Source of the DNA: UBA2160 sp964588665
Lineage (GTDB): Bacteria; Chloroflexota; Dehalococcoidia; Lucifugimonadales; UBA1123
Direction of reading: 5' to 3'
Assembly (NCBI GenBank): GCA_964588665.1
Contig: CAZPQQ010000009.1
Location: 5,391 to 69,390 of the forward strand
DNA: 64,000 bases
Under the pieces are notes generated by a model. That model did no database searches, was not told the origin of the DNA, and was given only the letters and a program-made list of their open reading frames with translations. The position numbers were made by a program, and so were the translations under genes. Below, piece after piece: positions 52,142-60,837 of this stretch. Each line of letters opens with the position of its first letter. Position 1 is the stretch's first letter.

Positions 52142-52816
52142 CTAGAAGAGTTCTCGGCCAGGGCGTTGCTCCTCGCCTAAACGCCGATAGACCGGTGGCT
52201 TGAGCCCCTCGTACAGATCGTCCAAGCGCTCGTTGATCTTGGCGTTCGCCTGTGCGAAATAACTATTGCCCTGAGCATCGCCTTCAACCAACAACGGACC
52301 GAGCTCGTCGAGTTCCATGATCCACAAAGCCTCGGAGATGCCCAGCTCCTCGACCCAGAAGACGTCGACGACGCGCTTCACCGCTCGGCCGTAGATGGCG
52401 CCGAGGCCGTATCCCATAGTCGAGAGACAGACCGCGCCATGCTTTCGGAACACATCGGAATATACCTCTTCGGACATGCCCGCTTTGCCCACGACCATCT
52501 TGACTCCGTAGCGACCCAAAAGCTCCGGCATATACAGCGCGTATCGAAACCCCGCCGTCGCCTGGAGCGACGAGACTGTGTACTCGCCCAGCGCTGTCTC
52601 GCCGCCGGCGGGCGACGACTGGAAGCTGACGTTGGTCAATCCGCGCAGGTCGACCGGAGGCTCGTTTCCGTCCACCAGCATGTGCCGGTAGACGCCGTCC
52701 CTGGCCGTGAAGACCGGGCCGCTCAGATACACGATGTCGCCAGCTCGCAGGCCGGCGATGTCGCTTTCGGTGACCGGGGCGGTCAGGTGATGCTGTCGTT
52801 CAGGCTGTAGTTCCAT
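52142..52816 (-). CDS. Fumarate hydratase class I, beta (C-terminal) subunit
   Basis: A 224-residue protein of the FumA C-terminal/TtdB family. GDIVYLSGPVFTARDGVYR, GLTNVSFQSSP and GKAGMSEEVYSDVFRKHGAVCLS are conserved. The beta subunit completes the active site of the 4Fe-4S fumarase formed with the alpha subunit encoded upstream. A family A repeat (52913) lies between the two genes, an unusual place for a complex that is normally made from adjacent cistrons. Confidence 0.9.
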   Translation of the reverse strand: MELQPERQHHLTAPVTESDIAGLRAGDIVYLSGPVFTARDGVYRHMLVDGNEPPVDLRGLTNVSFQSSPAGGETALGEYTVSSLQATAGFRYALYMPELLGRYGVKMVVGKAGMSEEVYSDVFRKHGAVCLSTMGYGLGAIYGRAVKRVVDVFWVEELGISEALWIMELDELGPLLVEGDAQGNSYFAQANAKINERLDDLYEGLKPPVYRRLGEEQRPGRELF

Positions 52817-52912
52817 TGGCTGCTGCTTTCAGGCGGATTACCATGATCGAAAACTACTGGGATCCCGATCCTCCGGTTGTTGCACCAATCGTGTGCTACG
52901 TGTGGCATCGGA

Positions 52913-52985
52913 GTGGTTCGACAGGCTCACCACGAACGGTAAACAAACCCTCCCACGACCGTTCGCCCTGACCCTGTCGAAGGGC
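52913..52985. repeat. Interspersed repeat family A, short inverted copy
   Basis: GTGGTTCGACAGGCTCACC, then CGTTCGCCCTGACCCTGTCG and AAGGGCC. The order matches the inverted copy at 4825. It lies between the fumarase alpha and beta genes. Confidence 0.8.
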
Positions 52986-53019
52986 CGCGGCGGATCGACA
53001 GTGCTCTTTCATCATGACA

Positions 53020-54000
53020 CTACACCGGCGCGCTCAATTCGTCAGGCTGTGATTCGCGGGCCCAGTCGATGCCCTCTCGGCGATAGTAGGGGGTGAACCA
53101 GCCTGGGTCGTCTCTGAACTCGACCGTGCCGTCGGCGTCGATCCTTGCCGTGGCTCGGCGATAGGCGAGGCAGAACTGGGAGATCGCCACCGGCAGGCCG
53201 CCCGTGTGGGTGTACGCGACTTCGATGTGAACGTCCAGCGCAGTCGTGTCGCCGCCCACGCCCATCACGCCGAATCCGGTGCGATTGGCCAGCTCCAAGA
53301 GCTCTCGCTCCAGTGCGGCGACGTCGGGATCGGGATGCGAATCGCCCATCATTCGAAGGCAGGCGGCTTCTTTCGACAGGGTCACGCACTGGTCTTTGGC
53401 GCCGCCGAGACCTACGCCGATCACGACCGGCGGGCAGGACAGCCCTCTTCTCGCGAACGCGGCCAGGTTGTCCAGCAGGAATCGCTTAACGCCGTCGGTA
53501 CCGTCGGCAGGAAACAGCATCCGGTAGTCCGTACCGAACAAACCGCCTTTGTGGACGACGTTGACCTCGATCCAATCGGCGTCCGGCTCGAACGAGTAGT
53601 CGACGCTGGGAGCGAAGACGCCGACGTTGTTCCCTGGGTTCTTGCGGGTCAACGGATGCACCCGGTTGGCCCGCAGCGGGAGGTCGTGAGTCGCGTCGGC
53701 CACGGCCGCTCGAAACACGCGCTCCATGCCGACGAATCCGCCTGGGATGTGAGCCTCGTTGCCTGCCTTGACGTAGTATCTCGGGAGGCCGGTGTCGCCG
53801 CACATCGGGCGGTCGTCAGCGACGGCGAGCTCGGCGTTCTCGAGCACTTGCCCCAGGATGAACCGCGCCATCGTGCCGGATTCTCGTTCGTGAGCCTCAT
53901 GGAACGCAGCGACACCGTCGGTGGGCAGGGAGATGGCCGCACGTCGGTTGGCCTCGTACGCGACATCGTACAGGACCTGCTCGGTGATGCCGTCAGTCAC
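53020..54000 (-). CDS. Fumarate hydratase class I, alpha (N-terminal) subunit
   Basis: A 326-residue iron-sulfur subunit. The three cluster cysteines are in DRPMCGDTGLPRYYVK, RGLSCPPVVIGVGLGG and SKEAACLRMMGDS. The segment GFGVMGVGGDTTALDVHIE is family-typical. GTG at 54000 overlaps the enoyl-CoA hydratase stop codon by eight bases, so it is translationally coupled. It hydrates fumarate to malate together with the beta subunit. A tartrate dehydratase is an alternative, but the linked sdh genes favour fumarase. Confidence 0.9.
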   Translation of the reverse strand: MTDGITEQVLYDVAYEANRRAAISLPTDGVAAFHEAHERESGTMARFILGQVLENAELAVADDRPMCGDTGLPRYYVKAGNEAHIPGGFVGMERVFRAAVADATHDLPLRANRVHPLTRKNPGNNVGVFAPSVDYSFEPDADWIEVNVVHKGGLFGTDYRMLFPADGTDGVKRFLLDNLAAFARRGLSCPPVVIGVGLGGAKDQCVTLSKEAACLRMMGDSHPDPDVAALERELLELANRTGFGVMGVGGDTTALDVHIEVAYTHTGGLPVAISQFCLAYRRATARIDADGTVEFRDDPGWFTPYYRREGIDWARESQPDELSAPV

Positions 54001-54799
54001 GAGGCAGACCGATAGCCTCGAACGAATCGGCGCCGGCGTCGTATTTCGCCTGAGCCGCTCGCATGACCTCCAATGCGTCCTCGCGTTGTGCTGCTTGAGC
54101 GAAGATCTGCTGCTCGTTCCGCCGCGCCGCCTCCATCGGGAGATCGAGGCCCTCCTTGAGGCTGCGTTTGCACGCGTCCAGCGCCCATGCGGGCCACTGC
54201 GCGATGTGCGTTGCCCAGGCAATCGCTTCCTCGCGAAGCTTGTCGTCGGGCACGACTTTGTTGATGGCGCCGATTTCCAGCGCGCGCCGAGCCGTCATCG
54301 GGCGACCGTCCAGGATCAGTTCCATGCACCTGACGGGTCCGATCAGCTTGGCGAGACGAGTCGTGCCGCCGCCGCCCGGGATGATTCCCAGCGCGACCTC
54401 GGGCTGGCCGTACGTCGCGGACTCGGCGGCGATGCGGAGGTCGCACGCCCACGACATCTCGGAGCCGCCTCCCCAGGCCTGTCCGTTGTTGGCTGCAATG
54501 GAGATCATCGGCCCGAATCCGATGTCCTCGAACGGCGGGCGCGCCGCACCCGCGACTGCGCGTTCCGTGGGCGGGACGCTGAACCGCTCGACGATCGATC
54601 GCAACGACCAGTGCGCGATGAAGTAGCCGGGCGTGTCGGAGGCGAGCACGAAAACGCGACAACCGGCGGCCTGCAATTCGTCTCGAGCCGCGATTATCCG
54701 CGCCGCCAGCTCCGGTGTGCCGAAGTTCTTCGGCGGATCGGTGAACACGATCAACCCGACCCCGTCGGCTGGCTGCGTAACGTTCAAGGTGATCGGCAT
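53993..54799 (-). CDS. Enoyl-CoA hydratase/isomerase family protein
   Basis: A 268-residue crotonase-fold protein. The oxyanion-hole segments appear as GYFIAHWSLRSI and ANNGQAWGGGSEMSWACDLRIA, and YGQPEVALGIIPGGGGTTRLAKLIG carries the usual catalytic Glu region (QPEV). ATG 54799 has an AAGGAG site. It leads the fumarase-SDH cluster by an overlap, which hints that its product feeds into the same pathway. Hydratase, isomerase or hydrolase activity cannot be told apart from sequence. Confidence 0.85.
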   Translation of the reverse strand: MPITLNVTQPADGVGLIVFTDPPKNFGTPELAARIIAARDELQAAGCRVFVLASDTPGYFIAHWSLRSIVERFSVPPTERAVAGAARPPFEDIGFGPMISIAANNGQAWGGGSEMSWACDLRIAAESATYGQPEVALGIIPGGGGTTRLAKLIGPVRCMELILDGRPMTARRALEIGAINKVVPDDKLREEAIAWATHIAQWPAWALDACKRSLKEGLDLPMEAARRNEQQIFAQAAQREDALEVMRAAQAKYDAGADSFEAIGLPRD

Positions 54800-55082
54800 C
54801 CAAACGCTCCTTCGGCAGTGTGAGTGAGTCGATGCGCGGCGTCCGCGCCGGTCGAGCATACCACAGTGCCGCGATGGCAGGCGCCTCTGGCACGCAACGT
54901 CTGGCGTGGCGTCAATCACGGCCAAAACGCGCATTGACCGACGCACCGCGCCTTGCTAGACTCGGGCCATCGACACGGATTCCCGCATCGAATGCGAAGC
55001 CCCTGCATCCAATGCCTGGGTGCTGTTACACGGCAGCCGATGCAAATCCCAATCCCAAGTGATCCCGAGGAGTGAGGCGGAT

Positions 55083-55583
55083 ATGGGCGAGAAGCTACAA
55101 CAGGGAGATAGGCTCCCGTCGATCACACTAACGCTAACCAACGGCGACACCCTGCGACTGCCGGACGAGATGCCGTCGCGATATGTCGCGTTGCTTTTCT
55201 ATCGCGGCCACTGGTGACCGTACTGCCGGCGGCAGTTGGCCGCCTTCCAAGAACAGAAAGCCGAGCTCGAAGCACTCGGAGTCACTGTCATCGCTGCCTG
55301 CGTCGACACCAAGGAGCAGGTCGAAGACGTCGCGAACAACAACCCGGGCGGGTTGACCTTTCCCATGGCCTATGGCGTCACCAAAGAAGACGCCGATACG
55401 CTGGGAAGCTGGTGGTCCGAGGACCGCGGCGGCTACATCCAGCCGACAGAGTTCCTGATCAGCCGAGGCGGAATGGTGTTCGGCGCCCTGTACGCATCCG
55501 GCCCGATCGGCCGCATGGGCGCCGACGAAGTAATCCGCTCGATCACGAATCGCGAGAAACGCGCTCGGGAGCAGGCCGGATAG
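55083..55583 (+). CDS. Peroxiredoxin-like protein with an in-frame UGA at the active-site position (probable selenoprotein)
   Basis: A 166-residue AhpC/TSA-type thioredoxin fold. The frame is interrupted only by TGA at 55215-55217 (codon 45). It replaces the first Cys of the active site: FYRGHW-U-PYCRRQL, where relatives read FYRGxWCPYC. Similarity continues unbroken after it (VTVIAACVDTKEQ, FPMAYGVTK, TEFLISRGG). A 17-base hairpin begins ten bases after the UGA. The start is ATG 55083 (MGEKLQQGDRL), after a GAGG-rich site. It would reduce peroxides using thiol or selenol chemistry. A nonsense mutation is the alternative. Confidence 0.85.
55228..55244 (+). promoter_or_regulatory. Candidate bacterial SECIS hairpin
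   Basis: A perfect six-pair stem, GGCGGC with GCCGCC, and the loop AGTTG, which contains the GU needed by SelB in the E. coli fdhF element. The distance from the UGA (ten bases) and the size (17 bases) are close to fdhF (about 11 and 17). It is inside the coding sequence, as in bacteria. Confidence 0.65.
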
Positions 55584-55634
55584 CGTTAGTGTCCTGAGTC
55601 AGAAATTCGTGCGACAATGTCGCGAGCCGAAGTT

Positions 55635-55660
55635 GTAGGGGAGGGTTTCAAACCCTTCCG
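55635..55660. repeat. Palindromic repeat family B, imperfect copy
   Basis: GTAGGGGAGGGTTTCAAACC followed by CTTCC; the right arm is damaged relative to 10296. It lies 50 bases after the selenoprotein-like gene. Confidence 0.75.
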
Positions 55661-55761
55661 GCGTGTCGCATGTAACATCGCCACGGGATAAACGACAAGC
55701 ACGTTGTACCCGCGTGGCAACCCATCATGTCCTCGAAACCAGGCGGGCGTGTCTGAGAGTC

Positions 55762-55788
55762 ATGCTTGGCCCTGAAGGGCCAGAGCAC
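55762..55788. repeat. Repeat family E copy
   Basis: The same 27 bases as at 36568, with the core GGCCCTGAAGGGCC. The surrounding sequence 55584-55878 holds no gene. Confidence 0.75.
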
Positions 55789-55878
55789 CGCGATAAGTGG
55801 CGGGCTCGGTTCCCCTTGGGCGAATCTGCCTCAGGCATGACCTTCAGGCAGACCCTGGACGGCCACACACAGGCGAGC

Positions 55879-56721
55879 CTAGCGCCCCTTGAAGACCGGC
55901 GTGCGCTTTTCGTGGAACGAGCTGCGGCCCTCTCTCGCGTCGTAGGTGTTCCGAACCGTGTTGCCCAGCTCGACCTCACGGGCCAGCGAGTCGCGCAGTC
56001 CGTGAGAGGCGGAGTATTCGAGGGCGGCTTTGAACACCGCGACGGTCTGGGTCGGCAGGTTCGCCAGCACTCGGATGTACTCGGACGACTCCTCCTCGAA
56101 TAAGTCCATTGGCCATACGTGGTTGGCCCATCCCCAGGCCAGCGCTTCGTCCGACAGCATGTGGCGTCCGGTCAGCAGCATCTCCATCGCGCGCCCGCGA
56201 CCGATGATGCGCGGCAGTTGCCATGACGAACCGCCGTTCAACGCGATCGCGCGAGTCACACGGTGATCGCCGACCTCAATGTTGTCGGCGCAAAGTCTGA
56301 TGTCGCAGGCGCAGGCGAGCTCGAATCCGTGCCCAAGCGCCCATCCCGTGATCAGGGCGACGACCGGCTTGTCCAGCTCCCTGATGCCCGTGAGCAGTTG
56401 ATGGTGCACTTTGGCCGAGCTGTCGGTGTCCTGGTGCGGCTCCATGCCTTTGAGATCGTCGCCCGAACAGAACGCGACCGTGCCTTCGCCTCGGAGCGTC
56501 ACCACCCTGATCTCGGACCGAGTGGCGGCGTACTCGACGAGCTTTTGCATCTCCCTGAGCATCCGGTAGTTCAGGGCATTCAGTCGCTCGGGCTTGTTCA
56601 TGACGATGGACAGAACGCCGAGTTGGGAGAACTCCCACCGAACGTGCCGCCACTCGCCATCCTCCAGCGCGGGAACGGGTGGTTGAGTTGCTTGCGATCC
56701 GGCGCCTGCTGAGGTTGTCAT
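55879..56721 (-). CDS. Enoyl-CoA hydratase/isomerase family protein
   Basis: A 280-residue crotonase-fold protein. NKPERLNALNYRMLREM, GEGTVAFCSGDDLKGM and ALITGWALGHGFELACACDIRLCADN contain both oxyanion-hole Gly segments. The ATG at 56721 is preceded by a GGAGGA-type site. The gene stands alone with repeats downstream. It may act in beta-oxidation or degradation of a branched or aromatic acid; the substrate is unknown. Confidence 0.87.
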   Translation of the reverse strand: MTTSAGAGSQATQPPVPALEDGEWRHVRWEFSQLGVLSIVMNKPERLNALNYRMLREMQKLVEYAATRSEIRVVTLRGEGTVAFCSGDDLKGMEPHQDTDSSAKVHHQLLTGIRELDKPVVALITGWALGHGFELACACDIRLCADNIEVGDHRVTRAIALNGGSSWQLPRIIGRGRAMEMLLTGRHMLSDEALAWGWANHVWPMDLFEEESSEYIRVLANLPTQTVAVFKAALEYSASHGLRDSLAREVELGNTVRNTYDAREGRSSFHEKRTPVFKGR

Positions 56722-56825
56722 CGGATGTCCTCCTTGTCGGTCTGGTTCCTGGTCCAGCGCCCGGCGACGTTTCGGTGATCCCGCCGAAGAGCCTTCGGAC
56801 TGCTAAGCGATTGACCCAATGTGTA

Positions 56826-56990
56826 TCACAACGCGGGCACCGCCGTCTCGACCCTGCGCGTCGCTTCGTCGTAGGCCGTTCCGGGAGCGAACGTGATCGG
56901 CTCGCCGAAACGGACCTCGACGCGTCCTCGTCGGAGCAGCGGCAGGTACGACGGCTTCCCGAACCTGTCGATGTGCAGATGCACCGGTAT
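56826..56990 (-). pseudogene. C-terminal remnant of a 1-acylglycerol-3-phosphate acyltransferase (PlsC-like)
   Basis: Fifty-four codons end in a normal stop codon. The piece contains GRVEVRFGEPITFAPGTAYD and the final ATRRVETAV, the usual end of PlsC family acyltransferases. The N-terminal HxxxxD catalytic part is absent. Upstream, family C repeat sequence begins within about 20 bases. It looks like the 3' end of a gene destroyed by rearrangement. No start or ribosome binding site is visible. Confidence 0.5.
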
Positions 56991-57006
56991 ACTTGCAATC
57001 ACCTGC

Positions 57007-57060
57007 GATGCAGGGGCGAAGCCCCGTCGGATCCTAGGGTGTCCCTAGAAAACCTTCGTG
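57007..57060. repeat. Repeat family C copy
   Basis: ATGCAGGGGCGAAGCCCCG and CCTAGGGTGTCCCTAG, related to 14570 and 33040. The stretch 56991-57231 otherwise holds no gene. Confidence 0.65.
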
Positions 57061-57231
57061 GGCGGGTGGGCGGGACCAAACGGGCATCACGAAAGGCCTT
57101 CCAACCCAGCGGTGATGTGTGATTTCGCTCCGGTCGAAAATGCCGCCGTCAGTGTCACACGCACTATCCGCGGTGCGGACGTAATCTCGATGGCATCGGG
57201 ACCTAAGGCGAACGCACGAAGTTGCATTTCA

Positions 57232-58071
57232 TCAGATGCGAGCGTCCATCCACTGGACGACGTCCGTCAACACTTGGGCTTTCTTGGGTTCGTTCATGAT
57301 CTCGTGGTATGCGCCGTCGTAGAGCTTCAACATCTTGTCGTCGGAAGCAGCCCGGGCGTGGAGCTCGACGCTGCCTTCCGGATCGATGAGCGCATCCGCC
57401 GCGCCGTGCATGACGAGGATCGGCAGCGTGACGGCTTCCATTCGCGCCTGGATTCGCTTGCAGGCGCCCATGAGCTCGGCGGCGGTGCGGGCCATGGTCC
57501 GCCCCCGATACACCAGCGGGTCGTTGTCGTAGGCGGCAACCACCTCCGGGTCGCGGGAGATCACCCCGCTGTCCAAACCTTTGACCGGCAGTCGTGGAAC
57601 CAGAGCGCCGAGAATAGCTGCTACCCACTGCAACGGCGCGGGCACGTCGTCTGCGAGTCGGATCAGCGCGCCAGTCAGCACCATGCCTCTGACCGCGAGG
57701 CGACCGTCGATCGCAAGCAGGGCGGCGATTCCTCCGCCGGTGCTGTGACCCAATAAAAACAGCGGGATGCCGGGCTCCTGCTCACCAGCGCGTTTAATGA
57801 ACTCGTCCGTATCGTCCACAAGGGTGCTGATCGATCTAATCAGACCCTTCAGACCGTCCGAGCGCCCATGGCCGCGCAGATCGTAGGCGTGCACCGCGTA
57901 GCTGCTGCGAACGAGGCGCTCGGCCACATGCGCGTAACGACCGCTGTGCTCGGCGTACCCGTGCACGATGACGACAGCCGCTTTGGCTTCGCCACTGGGC
58001 CGCCACGTCTGCTCGAAGAGCGTCACCCCGTCGCGGGTTTCGAAGCTGCCTTCCGTGTGATGGATTTCCAT
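57232..58071 (-). CDS. Alpha/beta hydrolase, monoacylglycerol lipase-like
   Basis: A 279-residue alpha/beta hydrolase of the MGL (serine aminopeptidase S33) group. The motif VVIVHGYAEHSGRYAHVAE, the HG oxyanion, YDLRGHGRSDG and the nucleophile LLGHSTGGG are visible, followed by the catalytic Asp in VMHGAADALIDPE and the His in YHEIMNEP. It probably hydrolyses monoacylglycerols or similar lysolipids. It lies nine bases downstream of the MBL gene and is likely co-transcribed. Confidence 0.9.
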   Translation of the reverse strand: MEIHHTEGSFETRDGVTLFEQTWRPSGEAKAAVVIVHGYAEHSGRYAHVAERLVRSSYAVHAYDLRGHGRSDGLKGLIRSISTLVDDTDEFIKRAGEQEPGIPLFLLGHSTGGGIAALLAIDGRLAVRGMVLTGALIRLADDVPAPLQWVAAILGALVPRLPVKGLDSGVISRDPEVVAAYDNDPLVYRGRTMARTAAELMGACKRIQARMEAVTLPILVMHGAADALIDPEGSVELHARAASDDKMLKLYDGAYHEIMNEPKKAQVLTDVVQWMDARI

Positions 58072-58080
58072 TGTCCGCCC

Positions 58081-58809
58081 TTAACCGGATGCCTCGTCTG
58101 CCAGCCGTCGTACTGCCTCTCGGGCGTTGTCGCGCAGCGGTGGGAAGTGGCCGAAGGCAACCGTATCGAACTCCAGGCCGGCCATCTTGCCGATGGAATC
58201 CAACGCCTGTGCCGCGTCCTGCGTCACCATTGCCGCGGGCGGACTCAGGCGCCCTGACCGATGCTGCAACGCATCTCCAACGATCAGCACGCCGCAAGAG
58301 GTCAGCAAAAGGCAGATGCTGCCTGGGGTGTGTCCGGGCGTATGCACGACGCGGATGTCGTCGCCCATGGGCAGGAATTCGCCGTCATCGAGTTCATGGT
58401 CAACGCCGGCGGACGGACCGCTCATGGCCGCGACCATCGGGCGAACAACCGTCGCAAAGAGCTTGTTTTGATGCGGGTCGGGCATTTTGGCATTCCCGTT
58501 AATGATCGGCGCTTCCAGTCGATGCGCGGCCACGAATGCGGATGACATTTCGACCACGGCCGCCAAGCCTCCGGTGTGGTCTGGGTGATGGTGTGTGAGA
58601 ACGACCAGCTTCACTCGATCCATCGAAGAGCCAACCGCTTCCAACCCGGCGGCGATCACCGGAGCGCTTCCCCGCCCACCGGCATCGACGAGCACAACTC
58701 CCTGATCTTCGACTATCGCGGTCACCGTGGACCCGACCGCGGCGAGCTGGTAGACGTCGGTGCTGATCTCAACTGGCGGTTTCGAAAACAGCCTTGTCAG
58801 GAATCCCAA
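58081..58809 (-). CDS. MBL-fold metallo-hydrolase
   Basis: A 242-residue metallo-beta-lactamase-fold protein. The metal-binding motif is VVLTHHHPDHTGGLA, with further ligands in VHTPGHTPGSIC, LIVGDALQ and AFGHFPPL. The order fits a hydroxyacylglutathione-hydrolase-like or lactonase-like subfamily. It shares a probable operon with the alpha/beta hydrolase. Substrate unknown. Confidence 0.9.
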   Translation of the reverse strand: MGFLTRLFSKPPVEISTDVYQLAAVGSTVTAIVEDQGVVLVDAGGRGSAPVIAAGLEAVGSSMDRVKLVVLTHHHPDHTGGLAAVVEMSSAFVAAHRLEAPIINGNAKMPDPHQNKLFATVVRPMVAAMSGPSAGVDHELDDGEFLPMGDDIRVVHTPGHTPGSICLLLTSCGVLIVGDALQHRSGRLSPPAAMVTQDAAQALDSIGKMAGLEFDTVAFGHFPPLRDNAREAVRRLADEASG

Positions 58810-58930
58810 CCGATACCCGCTCCGTCCGTGTTGTCGCCTTGGGCGCCCAGTGGTCAGCGCATCATGCTACGGCGGCATCCGTGTCGGAAGAGGCTGTCGA
58901 TCGTTGCTTGGGTTACCGGAACTACCGGCT

Positions 58931-59635
58931 TCATGCTCCCATGAGATTGAGCACGGCGGTTGCTCCGTAGTAACCCGCATAGGCGCCCAATGTGAACTTG
59001 ATGACTTTCCCGGTCCAGCAGGCCACGATGAAACGGGAGAGCGGGTACTTAGCTGATCCCGCGGCGAAAGACACCGCGTCGAACATTGGAACGGGAAGTA
59101 TGGCGAGGACAAATATCGTGGCGAATCCATGGCGCTGGAACCAGCCGTCAATGCGCGGGTACCACCTGCTGTTCATGAGTGCAGGACGAGCAGTGTCCCG
59201 CGTGCCGGCGCCGACGGTGAAACCGGTGAGTTCGCCCCATGACGATCCGGTGGCTCCCGCCAAGCCGACTACAATCGGGTTCAAAACGGCACCCGCGACC
59301 ATGACAGCAGCAAGCCCAGGAACAGGCACGAACAACGTTCCGCTGGCCACGACGTTCAGCGCGAAAACGCCGACGTAGCCAAAGCCCTGCACGTCACCGA
59401 GTTGGTTCCTGAACGTCAGCCCGACGACACTGAACAGCATCATCGGAACGACCGCGAGCATCACTGGGAATGCCCGATTCCTCCGGACCTGTCCCAAGCT
59501 CGAGGAAGTCGATGCTCCCGCGGCGCGAACGCGATCACGAACGACGCCTGTCGTGGTCTGCACTCGCTCTCGGAAGCGAGGAGCAGGTCTGTTGACGACT
59601 GCTTCACCTTGGATGGTGTTCAAACGCGTCGTCAT
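58931..59635 (-). CDS. VTT-domain (SNARE-associated/DedA-like) membrane protein
   Basis: A 234-residue membrane protein. An N-terminal cytoplasmic tail of about 55 residues (RERVQTTTGVVRDRVRAAG) is followed by helices such as FPVMLAVVPMMLFSVVG and the VTT core: VPVPGLAAVMVAGAVLNP and WFQRHGFATIFVLAILPVPMFD, with AGSAKYPLSRFIVACWTGK. VTT/DedA proteins help flip lipids across the inner membrane. No operon partner is obvious. Confidence 0.85.
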   Translation of the reverse strand: MTTRLNTIQGEAVVNRPAPRFRERVQTTTGVVRDRVRAAGASTSSSLGQVRRNRAFPVMLAVVPMMLFSVVGLTFRNQLGDVQGFGYVGVFALNVVASGTLFVPVPGLAAVMVAGAVLNPIVVGLAGATGSSWGELTGFTVGAGTRDTARPALMNSRWYPRIDGWFQRHGFATIFVLAILPVPMFDAVSFAAGSAKYPLSRFIVACWTGKVIKFTLGAYAGYYGATAVLNLMGA

Positions 59636-59920
59636 GGTCGTCGCACCAGTCCCAACCTGTTCGCCGCTATTGCACTCGCCTTCATGCAGACAAGACTACG
59701 GCCTCTGATCGGGACGGCGCGCGTTGCGAACGAACCAACTTTCGTTGGTGGGCGTACTACGGCGGCTAATACCGGTCAGTGAGGGGCGTGGAGAGCGGTG
59801 GCGAGCCGAGGCGGAAGCCCAGATGGTTGTCTTGAGGAGATTCAACGGGCGTACGGGAGAGTTGCTGAGCGGTCGTCGACCGACCCAGTGCGAGCTCGCG
59901 ATAATCGGGACTAACCATGC

Positions 59921-60022
59921 CGTTCGCGATGAGCTTGTCGAACCATCGGCCAGGCCCTTCGACAGGCTCAGGGCGAACGGAGTGTTAAGCATTCCCCGTT
60001 CGTGGTGAGCCTGTCAAACCAC
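59921..60022. repeat. Interspersed repeat family A, composite copy in a gene-free stretch
   Basis: A GATGAGCTTGTCGAACCATC arm, then CCCTTCGACAGGCTCAGGG, and finally CGTTCGTGGTGAGCCTGTC. The tail CAGTGCCGCTCAAATGCACG and GTGCAACGAACTTGCGAC matches that at 17690. The remaining part of the 640-base gap 59636-60275 shows no gene. Confidence 0.85.
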
Positions 60023-60275
60023 AGTGCCGCTCAAATGCACGCCTCGACATGTGCAACGAACTTGCGACTTAGGACGCTAGTCACGCGGTGTTGAGCACGC
60101 CGGCGGTCGTTCGGACAATGAAGACGGCGTCGGACGCCGTAGCGCAATGACAGCGTCGACTAGAGAGACGGGCGGCGGCAACGCCCCGCGGCCAGCGCCC
60201 CCGATGCGAGCTGCACGATGGCAACCTGACTCGCGGGAGGCGCTGGCGAATGAGCGGCGATTACATCCGCAAGCT

Positions 60276-60713
60276 CTAGCCGGAGCGCGACGGCAATGCG
60301 ACCGTAGCCTCTCCGGGGGTGGTAGACTTGCCGGTTTGATCGACGACGTCGACCTTGAGGTCGATCAGATGCTCGCCGTCCTCGACCCGCTTGCCCGTGA
60401 CCAAACCGGTGCAGGTCAGGACATCGTCCTTCTGGTTGATGGATCGATACTGGCATCCCACTTTTCGGATCTGCGCCTCGTCGCCTGCCCAGTCGCGAAG
60501 CATGTTGTGCAGGTAGGCGAAGCGCAGGTTGCCCATGCCGAACGCGCCGGCTTCGTTTAGCGCTGCTCGGCCGGCGACATCGTCCATGTGAATGTAGACG
60601 AACTCGTCGTTGACCGCGGCGTAGCGGTTCCAGTTCATGAAATCAGTCTGGCGCGACCAGGGCGTGATCTCGGCGCCGACCTCGATGTCTTCCCAATATA
60701 CGTTGTAGGACAT
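60276..60713 (-). CDS. MaoC-like hot-dog dehydratase subunit
   Basis: A 145-residue hot-dog-fold protein: YWEDIEVGAEITPWSRQTDF, then WNRYAAVNDEFVYIHMDD with the hydratase Asp/His region, and GNLRFAYLHNMLRDW. The ATG at 60713 (MSYNVYW) is preferred because GGAG in the preceding codons is its ribosome binding site. It pairs with the upstream MaoC-N protein, together resembling a two-subunit R-specific enoyl-CoA hydratase. Confidence 0.8.
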   Translation of the reverse strand: MSYNVYWEDIEVGAEITPWSRQTDFMNWNRYAAVNDEFVYIHMDDVAGRAALNEAGAFGMGNLRFAYLHNMLRDWAGDEAQIRKVGCQYRSINQKDDVLTCTGLVTGKRVEDGEHLIDLKVDVVDQTGKSTTPGEATVALPSRSG

Positions 60714-60772
60714 GTTCTTCTCCAATCCTTGCTGCCACGTCTGTTTGATGAGGCCCTGTGTTGGTGTGGTTG

Positions 60773-60796
60773 CCCTTCGACAGGCTCGGGGCGAAC
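60773..60796. repeat. Interspersed repeat family A, short half copy
   Basis: CCCTTCGACAGGCTCGGGG followed by CGAAC, between the two MaoC-type genes. Confidence 0.75.
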
Positions 60797-60837
60797 AGGG
60801 CTATTCATGACCCTGACGCGTCGGGGTCAATTCAGTA

